Assembly (NCBI GenBank): GCA_016715245.1
Contig: JADKAS010000009.1
Coordinates: forward strand, 62,001-126,000
Origin: Saprospiraceae bacterium
GTDB lineage: Bacteria; Bacteroidota; Bacteroidia; Chitinophagales; Saprospiraceae
DNA length: 64,000 nt
Direction: 5' to 3'
Part shown: positions 43,590 to 52,411 of the stretch, piece by piece
Numbering within the stretch: position 1 is the first letter of the stretch
Layout of the letters: each line of letters opens with the position of its first letter
Position numbers and translations under genes: made by a program
Notes under the pieces: generated by a model
What the model was told of the DNA's origin: nothing
Databases searched by the model: none
What the model saw: only the letters and a program-made list of their open reading frames with translations

Positions 43590-45908
43590 ATGAAGTATTT
43601 AATTCCTCTTCTTTTTATACTGCAGCAATTCACATTATTTGGCCAAACCAATACAGACAATAACCCTTTCCGCCAAATGTATGATTTACTTCCAACACCC
43701 AATTCATACAGAACAGCCTCTGGAATGCCGGGTAAGGACTATTTCCAACAGCGAGCTGACTACCTCATTCACGTGACCCTTGATGACAATAATCAGATTC
43801 TAAGAGGAAAAGAGAAAGTAACTTTTTATAACAACTCACAAGATGCCCTGACGTATATTTGGATCCAACTGGATCAGAATCAAATGAGTCAACAATCTGA
43901 TTCTTACATCATTCAACAACATAAACTGGAAAACAAGACAAGTTCAGAAAAAATAGAAAAATGGGATAATACATTCGACGGTGGTTACAAAATAGAAAAA
44001 GTCTTTGATGAAAAGAATAAAAATCTAAAATATACAGTCAACAAAACCATGATGAGAATAGATCTACCAATGCCTCTTAAACCTGGAAATAGTTTTATTT
44101 TTCAAATTGAATATTGGTACAATATTAATGACAGAATGAAACTCGGAGGCAGATCAGGCTTTGAATATTTTAAAGAGGATGATAACTATTTATACACCAT
44201 TGCTCAATTTTTTCCCCGACTGTGCGCCTATAATGACGTAGAAGGCTGGCAAAACAAACAGTTTTTAGGTGCCGGTGAATTCACTTTAATCTTTGGAAAC
44301 TATGAAGTTCACATTACCGTACCTGAAGATCATCTCGTAGCAGCCACTGGAACATTACAAAATATTCAAAATGTTCTTACACAGGTTCAGCAGGATAGAT
44401 TTAAAAAAGCGCAAAAATCTTTTGAACAACCTGTGATCATATCTACGATGGAAGAAGCCATAAGTCGGGAAAAAAAGAAATCCAACAACCAGAAAACATG
44501 GATATTTAAGGCAGAAAACGTTAGAGACTTTGCCTTCGCCTCCTCCAGAAAATTCATTTGGGATGCAATGAATGTTCAGTTGGAAAACGGAACTTCCATG
44601 GCTATGTCCATGTATCCTAAAGAAGGTAATCCGCTATGGGAAAAATACTCCACAAAAACTGTGGCTCATACTTTAAAAGTATATTCAAAATATACTATCG
44701 ACTATCCTTATCCTGTTGCCTGGTCTATTAATGCAGACAGAATAGGTATGGAATACCCCATGATCTCTTTCAACTTTGGAAGATGTGAAAAAGATGGTAC
44801 TTACAGTAAAAGAACTAAATATGGTGTAATTTCGGTAATCATTCATGAAGTTGGACACAACTTTTTTCCTATGATTATTAATAGTGATGAAAGGCAATGG
44901 ACATGGATGGATGAAGGCTTAACTACTTTTGTGCAATATCTTACCGAACAGGAATTCGAAAGGAACTATCCTTCAGACAGAGGTGAAGCTCAGACTATCG
45001 TAGATTACATGAAGGGAGACAAAAACAAAATGAGCCCCGTAATGACGAATTCTGAATCCATTCACCAATTCGGAAGCAATGCTTACCACAAACCCGCTGT
45101 AGCTCTGAACATATTACGAGAAACTGTAATGGGACGTGAACTTTTTGACTCCGCGTTTAAAGAATATGCAAGAAGGTGGGCTTTCAAACAACCCTATCCT
45201 GCAGACTTTTTCAGAACAATGGAAGATGCATCCGGTGTTGATCTTGATTGGTTTTGGAGAAGCTGGTTTTACACCACAGATCATGTCGATATATCCATAA
45301 GCAACGTCAACTATAAAAAAGTGTTGCCTAAAGATCCTTCATTAAAAGAAATTGCCTTAATGCAAGATTTAGAAAAACAACCTGAAAACATAAGTAAATT
45401 AAGAAATAAAACAGCTATTAATAAAACGTATAATGAAAGGGACACAACTCTCAATGATTTTTACACCACCTACGATGAAAATAAAAGTTCTGCAGACCAA
45501 TTCACAGCGTACGAAAAACTAACCTCAGATATGACTCCTGAAGAAAAGGAAGTTCTTAATAATACAGAACATTTTTATGAAATCTCCTTTGAGAGAATAG
45601 GAGGAATTGTTATGCCTATCGTGTATAAAAAAATATTTGAAGACGGGACAGAAGAAATTGTAAGAATTCCAGCAGAAATTTGGAAAATGGGAGACAAAGA
45701 AGTCACTAAAGTAGAAAAATCTGATAAAAAGATAATCTCCTTCATCCTGGATCCATTTTTAGAAACAGCAGACATAGATACTCAAAATAATTATTTTCCC
45801 CGCGTTATGTTACCAACCCGATTTGAAATCTACAAAAATAAAAAAAGTGAAAGAACCGAACTCAATCCTATGCAAAAGGCGAAAAAAGAAGAAATTAATC
45901 GCCCTTAA
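43590..45908 (+). CDS. Secreted M1-family metallopeptidase
   Basis: The signal peptide is MKYLIPLLFILQQFTLFGQ from the ATG at 43590. A TTG at 43506 would only add a second hydrophobic stretch in front of it and is not favoured. The gluzincin motif is HEVGH (419-423), and exactly 18 residues later Glu442 in WTWMDEG provides the third zinc ligand. The GAMEN-like exopeptidase motif appears as GMEYP. It may release amino acids from peptides outside the cell. The last 4 bp overlap a convergent hydrolase gene. Confidence 0.9.
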   Translation: MKYLIPLLFILQQFTLFGQTNTDNNPFRQMYDLLPTPNSYRTASGMPGKDYFQQRADYLIHVTLDDNNQILRGKEKVTFYNNSQDALTYIWIQLDQNQMSQQSDSYIIQQHKLENKTSSEKIEKWDNTFDGGYKIEKVFDEKNKNLKYTVNKTMMRIDLPMPLKPGNSFIFQIEYWYNINDRMKLGGRSGFEYFKEDDNYLYTIAQFFPRLCAYNDVEGWQNKQFLGAGEFTLIFGNYEVHITVPEDHLVAATGTLQNIQNVLTQVQQDRFKKAQKSFEQPVIISTMEEAISREKKKSNNQKTWIFKAENVRDFAFASSRKFIWDAMNVQLENGTSMAMSMYPKEGNPLWEKYSTKTVAHTLKVYSKYTIDYPYPVAWSINADRIGMEYPMISFNFGRCEKDGTYSKRTKYGVISVIIHEVGHNFFPMIINSDERQWTWMDEGLTTFVQYLTEQEFERNYPSDRGEAQTIVDYMKGDKNKMSPVMTNSESIHQFGSNAYHKPAVALNILRETVMGRELFDSAFKEYARRWAFKQPYPADFFRTMEDASGVDLDWFWRSWFYTTDHVDISISNVNYKKVLPKDPSLKEIALMQDLEKQPENISKLRNKTAINKTYNERDTTLNDFYTTYDENKSSADQFTAYEKLTSDMTPEEKEVLNNTEHFYEISFERIGGIVMPIVYKKIFEDGTEEIVRIPAEIWKMGDKEVTKVEKSDKKIISFILDPFLETADIDTQNNYFPRVMLPTRFEIYKNKKSERTELNPMQKAKKEEINRP

Positions 45909-46711
45909 TCTATAGTAATTGATCCTTTTTTAGTAGTTAAAAATGTACCATCCTCAACACGCTTAATAAAATCCTCTACAACGTCATTAAAATCTTTGGG
46001 TCTTTCCATCATTGGTGCATGCCCGGTAAAATTAATTTTTATAAGTTCTGAGTTTATCAAACACTCATGAAATTTTTCCCCAACCCATAAAGGAGTAACA
46101 TGATCCTGAATACCCCAAATAATCAGCGTGTTTGCTGTAATTTTATGCAGCTGATCTTCCAGATTATGTCGAATTGCTGACTTGGCAAGTGCCACTACAC
46201 ACATAGCCTTTCTTAAATCATTAACAATAGCATAAACGTTGTCAATCAGCTCCTTGGATGCTACATCTGGATTATAAAAAACATCCTGTGTCTTCTTCTT
46301 AATATATTCATAGTCCCCTCTTTTAGGAAAAGTACTTCCCATGGCACTTTCGAATAAACCACTACTACCGGTTAAAATCATTCCTTGCACTTTTCCAGGG
46401 AACTGAAGGGTATACATCTGAGCAATATGTCCACCTAAACTATTGCCTAATACATAAACTTTCTCATAACCTTTATACTCAACAAACTTCGCAATATGTT
46501 CTACCAGCGCACTTACAGAAAGTTTCCTCAATGGAATTTCAAAGAAAGGCAGTATAGGTAGTACTATTTTATTTTTTCCCTCAAAATACTTTATCAGTTC
46601 TTCAAAATTGCTGAGAGCGCCCATTAAACCGTGTAGTAAAACAATAGGAACTCCTGGTCCATCAGACTCAAAATATGTAAATTCTCCTTCTTTTTTGATT
46701 TCCAAATCCAT
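45905..46711 (-). CDS. Alpha/beta hydrolase
   Basis: The 268-residue cytoplasmic enzyme has the oxyanion-region HGLMGALSNF, nucleophile elbow GNSLGGH (near residue 93), a catalytic Asp in IWGIQDHVTP and His in FTGHAPMMERP. The catalytic triad is complete. Substrate is unknown. It is convergent with the M1 peptidase (4-bp overlap) and lies 40 bp after ctaA on the same strand. Confidence 0.88.
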   Translation of the reverse strand: MDLEIKKEGEFTYFESDGPGVPIVLLHGLMGALSNFEELIKYFEGKNKIVLPILPFFEIPLRKLSVSALVEHIAKFVEYKGYEKVYVLGNSLGGHIAQMYTLQFPGKVQGMILTGSSGLFESAMGSTFPKRGDYEYIKKKTQDVFYNPDVASKELIDNVYAIVNDLRKAMCVVALAKSAIRHNLEDQLHKITANTLIIWGIQDHVTPLWVGEKFHECLINSELIKINFTGHAPMMERPKDFNDVVEDFIKRVEDGTFLTTKKGSITID

Positions 46712-46751
46712 TATTGCAAAATATAAATATTCTGCAAAGAAACGGAAATTT

Positions 46752-47816
46752 TCAATTTACATTCTTTTTTAATCCAAAAAATAAATAAATAGTAGCAGCT
46801 AATACCAATATGGCCCCACTTTGATGAGCAACACCTATAAATACCGGGACACTACCTATACTATATATAACCGTAATTATACCAATAATCATTTGAATAA
46901 AAATAAAAAAAACTAATGAAGAAATCCCTCTTTTAACTATAAAATTATGGTTGAAATACTCGCTATTATTCCTGATTTTATAAACCAAAACAAACACTAC
47001 AACACTTAAAATATAGGCATTACATCTGTGAACAAATTGGACTAAAGCAGGCATAAATTCATTACTGTCATAATGCGTAAAATTCTCATGGTTCCACATG
47101 CCGGCATTTGTTATAACATTAGGTAACCATTCCCCGTTCATCGTAGGCCACGTTGGATATAAAACAGCTATTTTCATTCCTGACATCATTCCACCTAAAA
47201 AAATCTGAAATACCAGCAAAAAACTAAAAATGTAAAAAGTATTATTGATTCCTCCATCCATGTTTCTCCCGCTAAAATTGGAATATTTCTCCGTCAAATA
47301 TGTCCAATAAAGATACCCGAAAACGCATAAAGCAATCATTAAATGAATACTCAACTTATAAGCATTTACCCAGGGTCTCTCAATTAATCCTGAAGCAACC
47401 ATAATCCAACCAAAGGTAGCCGCCAAAATGGCAAGTAGCATGACAATACTCAGATTTTTTAACAGTCTGGGTGACAGGGCCTTCTTAAATAAAAAATAAA
47501 CAAAAGGAATTATAAATACAAAACCCATAATTCTGGCCCAAAATCGGTGAATATATTCCCAAAAATAAATAAATTTAAAATCTCCTAAAGACATTCCTTC
47601 ATTAATTTCTAAATATTGGGGAGTTTTCTTGTACAACTCAAATTCTCTCTCCCAGGCATCATTTGACAAGGGAGGTATTGTTCCACTTACCACTTCCCAT
47701 TTGGTAATAGAAAGTCCCGATTCAGTTAGCCTTGTTATTCCTCCAACGATGATTTGAATAAAAATCATAATCAAACCGATATATAACCATATTAAAATGC
47801 TACTATTTGGTTTCAT
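46752..47816 (-). CDS. ctaA: Heme A synthase (COX15/CtaA family)
   Basis: It oxidises heme O to heme A for cytochrome oxidase in the inner membrane. The 354-residue protein has eight predicted transmembrane helices and the family motifs GGITRLTESGLSITKWEVV, FIYFWEYIHRFWAR and LVQFVHRCNAY, with haem-ligand His residues. Start at 47816 lies 14 nt downstream of a predicted transcript start. The gene is divergent from comM, with a 630-bp gap between. Confidence 0.93.
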   Translation of the reverse strand: MKPNSSILIWLYIGLIMIFIQIIVGGITRLTESGLSITKWEVVSGTIPPLSNDAWEREFELYKKTPQYLEINEGMSLGDFKFIYFWEYIHRFWARIMGFVFIIPFVYFLFKKALSPRLLKNLSIVMLLAILAATFGWIMVASGLIERPWVNAYKLSIHLMIALCVFGYLYWTYLTEKYSNFSGRNMDGGINNTFYIFSFLLVFQIFLGGMMSGMKIAVLYPTWPTMNGEWLPNVITNAGMWNHENFTHYDSNEFMPALVQFVHRCNAYILSVVVFVLVYKIRNNSEYFNHNFIVKRGISSLVFFIFIQMIIGIITVIYSIGSVPVFIGVAHQSGAILVLAATIYLFFGLKKNVN

Positions 47817-47833
47817 AGAATTGAATTAAAGTG

Positions 47834-47841
47834 CAAAATTA
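47834..47841 (-). promoter_or_regulatory. ctaA promoter, -7 box (minus strand)
   Basis: CAAAATTA on the plus strand is TAATTTTG on the minus strand. Confidence 0.6.
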
Positions 47842-48198
47842 ACTTTTCCCTTTGCAAGTTATACACTGATTTTACAGGCTAATAATAATATAATACATTT
47901 ATTTAAAAAAAATATTTTTATTATTAGTCATGTTGAAAATTAGAATAACTCAGACAATATTTATTTCGTTTTGTTTTAACAAACCTATTTTCACAATATT
48001 GAATTTTATAAAATTTTAATAACTAACTATTTAACATTTTACTTGCTTCTGTTAATAAGTATAATGTTAATAAAATACATGTCTGATTTTTGTTTATTCT
48101 TCGTTAATAAATACAAGGATATTAAACATATATAATTATATTTTATATATAAAACAAGATTTTAATACTTTTAAAAAGATTTACCTCTTCCATTAACA

Positions 48199-48206
48199 TA
48201 GTTTTG
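48199..48206 (+). promoter_or_regulatory. -7 box before the small lipoprotein reading frame
   Basis: TAGTTTTG fits TAnnTTTG. The leader to the ATG at 48216 would be only about 6 nt. Confidence 0.4.
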
Positions 48207-48215
48207 TGCATAAGT

Positions 48216-48341
48216 ATGGGTCTTCGGAATAAAAAATTGATATTAAAAGTAAGTTTTTTTCTTTTGATTTATATTGTATACTTAATTTCAGGTTGTCACT
48301 TTTTAAAACCATTAGTGTTAAATTGTTTTAAAGTGGGTTAA
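48216..48341 (+). CDS. Possible small lipoprotein, 41 residues
   Basis: ATG at 48216 to TAA at 48341. Translation begins with the charged MGLRNKK, then a hydrophobic run SFFLLIYIVYL, then LISGC, an acceptable lipobox with Cys27, and a short tail. The combination of a promoter-like box directly upstream, charged start, hydrophobic stretch and lipobox is unusual for a random frame, but no homologue is known to me. Confidence 0.35.
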   Translation: MGLRNKKLILKVSFFLLIYIVYLISGCHFLKPLVLNCFKVG

Positions 48342-48389
48342 ATAAATATTAAAACCATATTTATAGTGTGATGTAAATAATAAATCGGA

Positions 48390-48397
48390 TACTTTTG
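48390..48397 (+). promoter_or_regulatory. comM promoter, -7 box
   Basis: TACTTTTG fits TAnnTTTG, giving a leader of about 45 nt. Confidence 0.55.
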
Positions 48398-48445
48398 TTG
48401 AAGATCTACTGAATTTGATTAACTAACTACTAAAGAAATAAAACT

Positions 48446-50002
48446 ATGTTAACTAAAACATATGCCAGTGCTGTTCACGGAATTGAAGCTCAAACGATAA
48501 CTGTTGAAGTAAATGCAGGAGGAAACATTGCTGCGGGTAAACAATTCTACTATTTGGTAGGTCTGCCTGACAATGCTGTTAAGGAAGGATTTCAAAGAAT
48601 TGAAGCTTCCATAAAAAATATAGGATATAAATTACCCAGAATAAAATTAGTAGTAAATCTTGCTCCCGCAGATATTAAAAAAGAAGGTTCAGCTTATGAT
48701 TTACCTATAGCCATGGGGATTCTTGCCAGTACAGGACAGCTGGTGCAATCACTCGATGAAAAAACGTTATTTATAGGAGAATTAGCACTTGATGGTGAAT
48801 TAAGGCCGATAAAAGGAGCCTTACCTATTGCTATCCAATCAATGAAAGAAGGATTTAGACGAATATTATTACCAAGACAAAATGCAAGTGAAGCGGCTAT
48901 TGTTAAAGATATAGACATCATACCACTGGATAATTTAAAACAAGCTATTCAATACATGGAAGGTGTATTGGATATAGTTCCTTTAAAAACAGATACCCGG
49001 ACAATTTTTGAGGTAAACAAAAATAAATATTCAGTGGATTTTAATGATGTAAAAGGCCAGGAAAATATAAAAAGGGCTCTGGAATTAGCTGCGGCAGGAG
49101 GACACAATGTAATTCTTATAGGCCCTCCCGGAGCAGGAAAAACTATGTTGGCAAGAAGGTTACCAACCATCCTGCCTCCATTAAATATGTATGAATCGCT
49201 GGAAACAACAAAAATTCACTCTGTTGCAGGATTGCTTGGGGTAGAAACTTCTTTAGTTACAGAAAGACCCTATCGTTCTCCTCACCATACCATTAGCGAT
49301 GTAGCTTTAGTTGGTGGGGGATCCAACCCTAATCCGGGAGAAATATCGTTGGCACATAACGGCGTACTTTTTTTAGACGAATTACCGGAATTTAAAAGAC
49401 AGGTGCTGGAAGTCATGAGACAACCTATGGAAGAAAGAAAGGTTACTATTTCACGAGCAAAAATTTCTGTAGATTATCCTGCCAGTTTTATGCTCATTGC
49501 CTCCATGAATCCATGTCCCTGCGGATTTTATAATCATCCTGAAAAGGAATGTGTCTGCGCACCGGGAGCTGTAAAAAAATATCTTTCAAAAATAAGCGGA
49601 CCATTATTGGACAGAATAGATTTGCATGTCGAAGTCACACCTGTTAGTTATGACGAATTATCAGATATTCATTACAAAAGCGAATGCAGTGAAGTTATTG
49701 CTCAAAGAGTGGTAAGAGCCAGAAATATACAGGATAAAAGATTTAAAGATATTAACGGAATTTTTTACAATGCACAAATGTCAAGTAAAATGGTCAAAGA
49801 TTTTTGTCAGTTGAATCCTGCTGGATTGAACATTTTAAAAACAGCTATGACAAGGTTACAGTTGTCTGCCAGAGCTTATGACAGAATTTTAAAGGTGGCT
49901 AGAACAGCTGCAGACCTTGAAGACAGTGAAGATATCAAAACACAACACCTGGCTGAAGCGATTCAGTACAGAAATCTCGACAGAGAAGGTTGGGCGGGTT
50001 AA
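48446..50002 (+). CDS. comM: ComM/YifB-family AAA+ ATPase
   Basis: The 518-residue protein has an N-terminal LonB-like domain (1-180), Mg-chelatase AAA+ domain with P-loop GPPGAGKT (about residue 227), Walker B-type GVLFLDELPEF and a Cys-rich MNPCPCGFYNH, and a C-terminal MgChlI_C domain. ComM family helicases promote branch migration in natural transformation. Whether this organism is competent can not be told from one gene. The last 4 bp overlap a convergent ABC permease gene. Confidence 0.94.
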   Translation: MLTKTYASAVHGIEAQTITVEVNAGGNIAAGKQFYYLVGLPDNAVKEGFQRIEASIKNIGYKLPRIKLVVNLAPADIKKEGSAYDLPIAMGILASTGQLVQSLDEKTLFIGELALDGELRPIKGALPIAIQSMKEGFRRILLPRQNASEAAIVKDIDIIPLDNLKQAIQYMEGVLDIVPLKTDTRTIFEVNKNKYSVDFNDVKGQENIKRALELAAAGGHNVILIGPPGAGKTMLARRLPTILPPLNMYESLETTKIHSVAGLLGVETSLVTERPYRSPHHTISDVALVGGGSNPNPGEISLAHNGVLFLDELPEFKRQVLEVMRQPMEERKVTISRAKISVDYPASFMLIASMNPCPCGFYNHPEKECVCAPGAVKKYLSKISGPLLDRIDLHVEVTPVSYDELSDIHYKSECSEVIAQRVVRARNIQDKRFKDINGIFYNAQMSSKMVKDFCQLNPAGLNILKTAMTRLQLSARAYDRILKVARTAADLEDSEDIKTQHLAEAIQYRNLDREGWAG

Positions 50003-51318
50003 AAATTATCTTTATAAACCATCCACTTCCAGATTTCTTTAAAAGTTGCTTTTTTTCCGTACATTAAAATACCAACTCTGTAAATTCTTCCCGCCAACCA
50101 AACTAAAAATATGGTAAAAACGATCAGACTGGAAATGGAAACAATAATTTGCCATATCGGCGGATCAAATGGTAATCGGACCGGCATTACAATGGAAGAC
50201 AACAAAGGAATCATGGAAGCATACACAGCAAGGGAGCTATCAGGAGCCTGAACAGCACTAAAACCAATATAGACAGCAAATATAAGTGGCAGCATAATGG
50301 GCATGGTCAATGATTGAGCCTCATTAATGTCTTCACCAACGGCAGAACCCACGGCAGCAAATAAAGCCGAATAAGCAAAATACCCCAGAAAAAAATAAAC
50401 CAAAGTCAGAGGTAAAATTTTCCACCAGTTTAAACCCTTTAATTCTGCTAATATTTGAACAATTTTATCCTGCTGGTTCAAAACTTGTTCTGCAGCATTA
50501 TTGGCGGGTAATGTTGGCACAGCATTCATATCTATACCAAAAATCAAGGTTCCCAGAAAAAATAAAGCTGGAATCAAAATAATCCAAATACCAATTTGGG
50601 TAAGACCAACAAGACCTACACCCAACACTTTACCCATCATGAGTTCAAAAGGTTTAACAGAAGAAATCAAAACCTCAATAATCCGATTTATTTTTTCTTC
50701 CATCACAGAACGCATGACTTGGGAACCATATAATAATATAATAAAAAATAAAGCATAACCGACAATTCCGCCGATTACAGAACTTACAATGGTAGTAAGT
50801 GATGTAATATTTTTTTCTTTTTTAATGGTTTTTGGTTCTAAAGTTACTTCAGTGTCAAGAGAAGCAATAACCTTTTCATCCAACTTGTAGGCTTTTAATT
50901 TAAAATTTCTGACTTTTTTACTGATTGCTTTTTCAATCGCAAAAATTTCATCTATTCCCAATTGTTCATCAGCATAATACTGAATAACATACTTTTTCTG
51001 AAGTGTGTCCGGTGGAGAAGACAGTTCAAGAATTCCGGCAACTTCTCCTTTTTCATATACTAAAAAAAGATCTTTAAGAGTAGAATTACTGAATTCAAAA
51101 ACAAGATTGTCTCTGCTGGATAGTTCTCCACCAAGAATTCCTGTCCGGTCAGAAACTATAATATTTTTAACTTTATCAGAACCCGTATTCATAATAAAAC
51201 CCAGGACGATAAAAAATATCAGAAATCCCAAAGGAGTAAGAAGTGTTGTTAGAATAAAGGTTTTGTTTAAAACCCTAGTTAAATATTCCCTTTGTGTGAT
51301 TAGCCAGATTTTACTCAT
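49999..51318 (-). CDS. ABC-2 transporter permease (NatB-like)
   Basis: The 439-residue membrane protein has an N-terminal helix, a large extracytoplasmic domain (about 45-180) and five to six C-terminal helices, the ABC2_membrane_3 layout of NatB-type exporters. Landmarks are VMEEKINRIIEVLISSVKPFELMMGK and YFAYSALFAAVGSAVGED. The substrate may be Na+ or a small molecule, but this is not shown. The start overlaps the ATPase gene by 8 bp, so both are one transcript. Confidence 0.9.
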   Translation of the reverse strand: MSKIWLITQREYLTRVLNKTFILTTLLTPLGFLIFFIVLGFIMNTGSDKVKNIIVSDRTGILGGELSSRDNLVFEFSNSTLKDLFLVYEKGEVAGILELSSPPDTLQKKYVIQYYADEQLGIDEIFAIEKAISKKVRNFKLKAYKLDEKVIASLDTEVTLEPKTIKKEKNITSLTTIVSSVIGGIVGYALFFIILLYGSQVMRSVMEEKINRIIEVLISSVKPFELMMGKVLGVGLVGLTQIGIWIILIPALFFLGTLIFGIDMNAVPTLPANNAAEQVLNQQDKIVQILAELKGLNWWKILPLTLVYFFLGYFAYSALFAAVGSAVGEDINEAQSLTMPIMLPLIFAVYIGFSAVQAPDSSLAVYASMIPLLSSIVMPVRLPFDPPIWQIIVSISSLIVFTIFLVWLAGRIYRVGILMYGKKATFKEIWKWMVYKDNF

Positions 51319-52249
51319 TATTTTGTTCTACTTTTTTGATGAATATTTCATTTAGAGAAGGAAGTACTTCGTTAAAATAATGTATTTCAATTCCTTCTTT
51401 CAATAATGATGTTAAAAGAAAATTGGGTGATTTTTCAGGGGAAAGTTTAATAATAAGTTCTTGATGGTTCTGTTCAATAATATTAAAATCAGAATTTTCT
51501 AACAAAGACAAATTCAGGTTCCCATTATATTTTACGCAAAATTTATTTTCTTTAAAACTTTGTTTGATGTCTGATACTACACCATCCAAAATTTTTTTCC
51601 CTTTATTGACAAGTACAATTTTTTCACAAATTTCTTCGACTTGTTCCATTCTGTGTGTGGAAAATAAAATACTTACTCCTTTTTCTTTCAAAGCAAATAT
51701 TTCATCTTTAATTAGATTGCTGTTTATCGGATCAAGCCCGGAAAAAGGTTCATCCAGAATAATAAGTGATGGGTCATGGATTACGGTAGCTATAAACTGC
51801 ACTTTTTGCTGCATTCCTTTTGACAGATCTCCTATTTTTTTATCCCACCAGGAAGTAATGTCAAACTTTTTCATCCAAACACCAAGTTTTTGTTTCGATT
51901 CGGAATAAGAAAGTCCTTTTAATTGAGCGAGGTAAATGAGTTGTTCGCCCACTTTCATTTTTTTATACAATCCCCTTTCTTCCGGCAAATAGCCAATTTT
52001 ATGAGGGTGAAGGGCATGTAATTTTTCCCCATTGATTAATATTTCACCTTCGTCTGCTGCCGTTATTCTTGTGATAATTCTGATAAGAGAAGTTTTTCCT
52101 GCTCCGTTGGGACCAAGTAAACCAAAAATAGTACCCTGATTGACATCAAAACTGATATTATCAACAGCAACATGATTGTGATATCTTTTAACAACTTTTT
52201 GCAGTGAAAGAACAGGAATTCCTGAATTCATAAAATAAAATTTTGGCAA
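51311..52249 (-). CDS. ABC transporter ATP-binding protein (NatA-like)
   Basis: The 312-residue ATPase has Walker A GPNGAGKT, signature LSKGMQQKVQ and Walker B LIILDEPFSGLD, and a C-terminal domain as in exporters with DUF4162. It pairs with the adjacent ABC-2 permease. The divergent acyl-CoA synthetase gene begins 163 bp away. A near -7 box (CAAAGATT, 7 of 8) is just upstream on the minus strand. Confidence 0.93.
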   Translation of the reverse strand: MPKFYFMNSGIPVLSLQKVVKRYHNHVAVDNISFDVNQGTIFGLLGPNGAGKTSLIRIITRITAADEGEILINGEKLHALHPHKIGYLPEERGLYKKMKVGEQLIYLAQLKGLSYSESKQKLGVWMKKFDITSWWDKKIGDLSKGMQQKVQFIATVIHDPSLIILDEPFSGLDPINSNLIKDEIFALKEKGVSILFSTHRMEQVEEICEKIVLVNKGKKILDGVVSDIKQSFKENKFCVKYNGNLNLSLLENSDFNIIEQNHQELIIKLSPEKSPNFLLTSLLKEGIEIHYFNEVLPSLNEIFIKKVEQNNE

Positions 52250-52411
52250 AGATTAAAAAATTAAGTGAGAGATAAAATAGTTTTATACAAAACGATTTGA
52301 AAAAACGACAAAGGAAAAATGTAAACAATTTTGGTAAAAATTTATTACATTGAATTGAAAATTCAAATGAATAGTTCATTTTTGTTCGTTCAAAACAAAA
52401 AAAAATTTTTT

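Larger units (their letters stand above)
47842..48445. other. AT-rich divergent intergenic region
   Basis: About 600 bp, very AT-rich. It contains a possible small lipoprotein gene (48216-48341), the predicted promoters of that gene and of comM, one DnaA-box-like 9-mer TTATGCACA (reverse strand, 48205-48213) and an 8-of-9 match TTATACACT just before (47859-47867). Nothing else is recognisable. Confidence 0.6.

Noticed and set aside
43773..43784. Third parS-like site (TTCACGTGACC)
   Set aside because: Only one half matches the consensus well, so it is likely chance within the M1 peptidase coding sequence.
47842..48445. oriC call for the AT-rich gap
   Set aside because: Only one exact and one near DnaA box, no dnaA nearby and no skew evidence. 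It is kept as a weak finding, not a feature.
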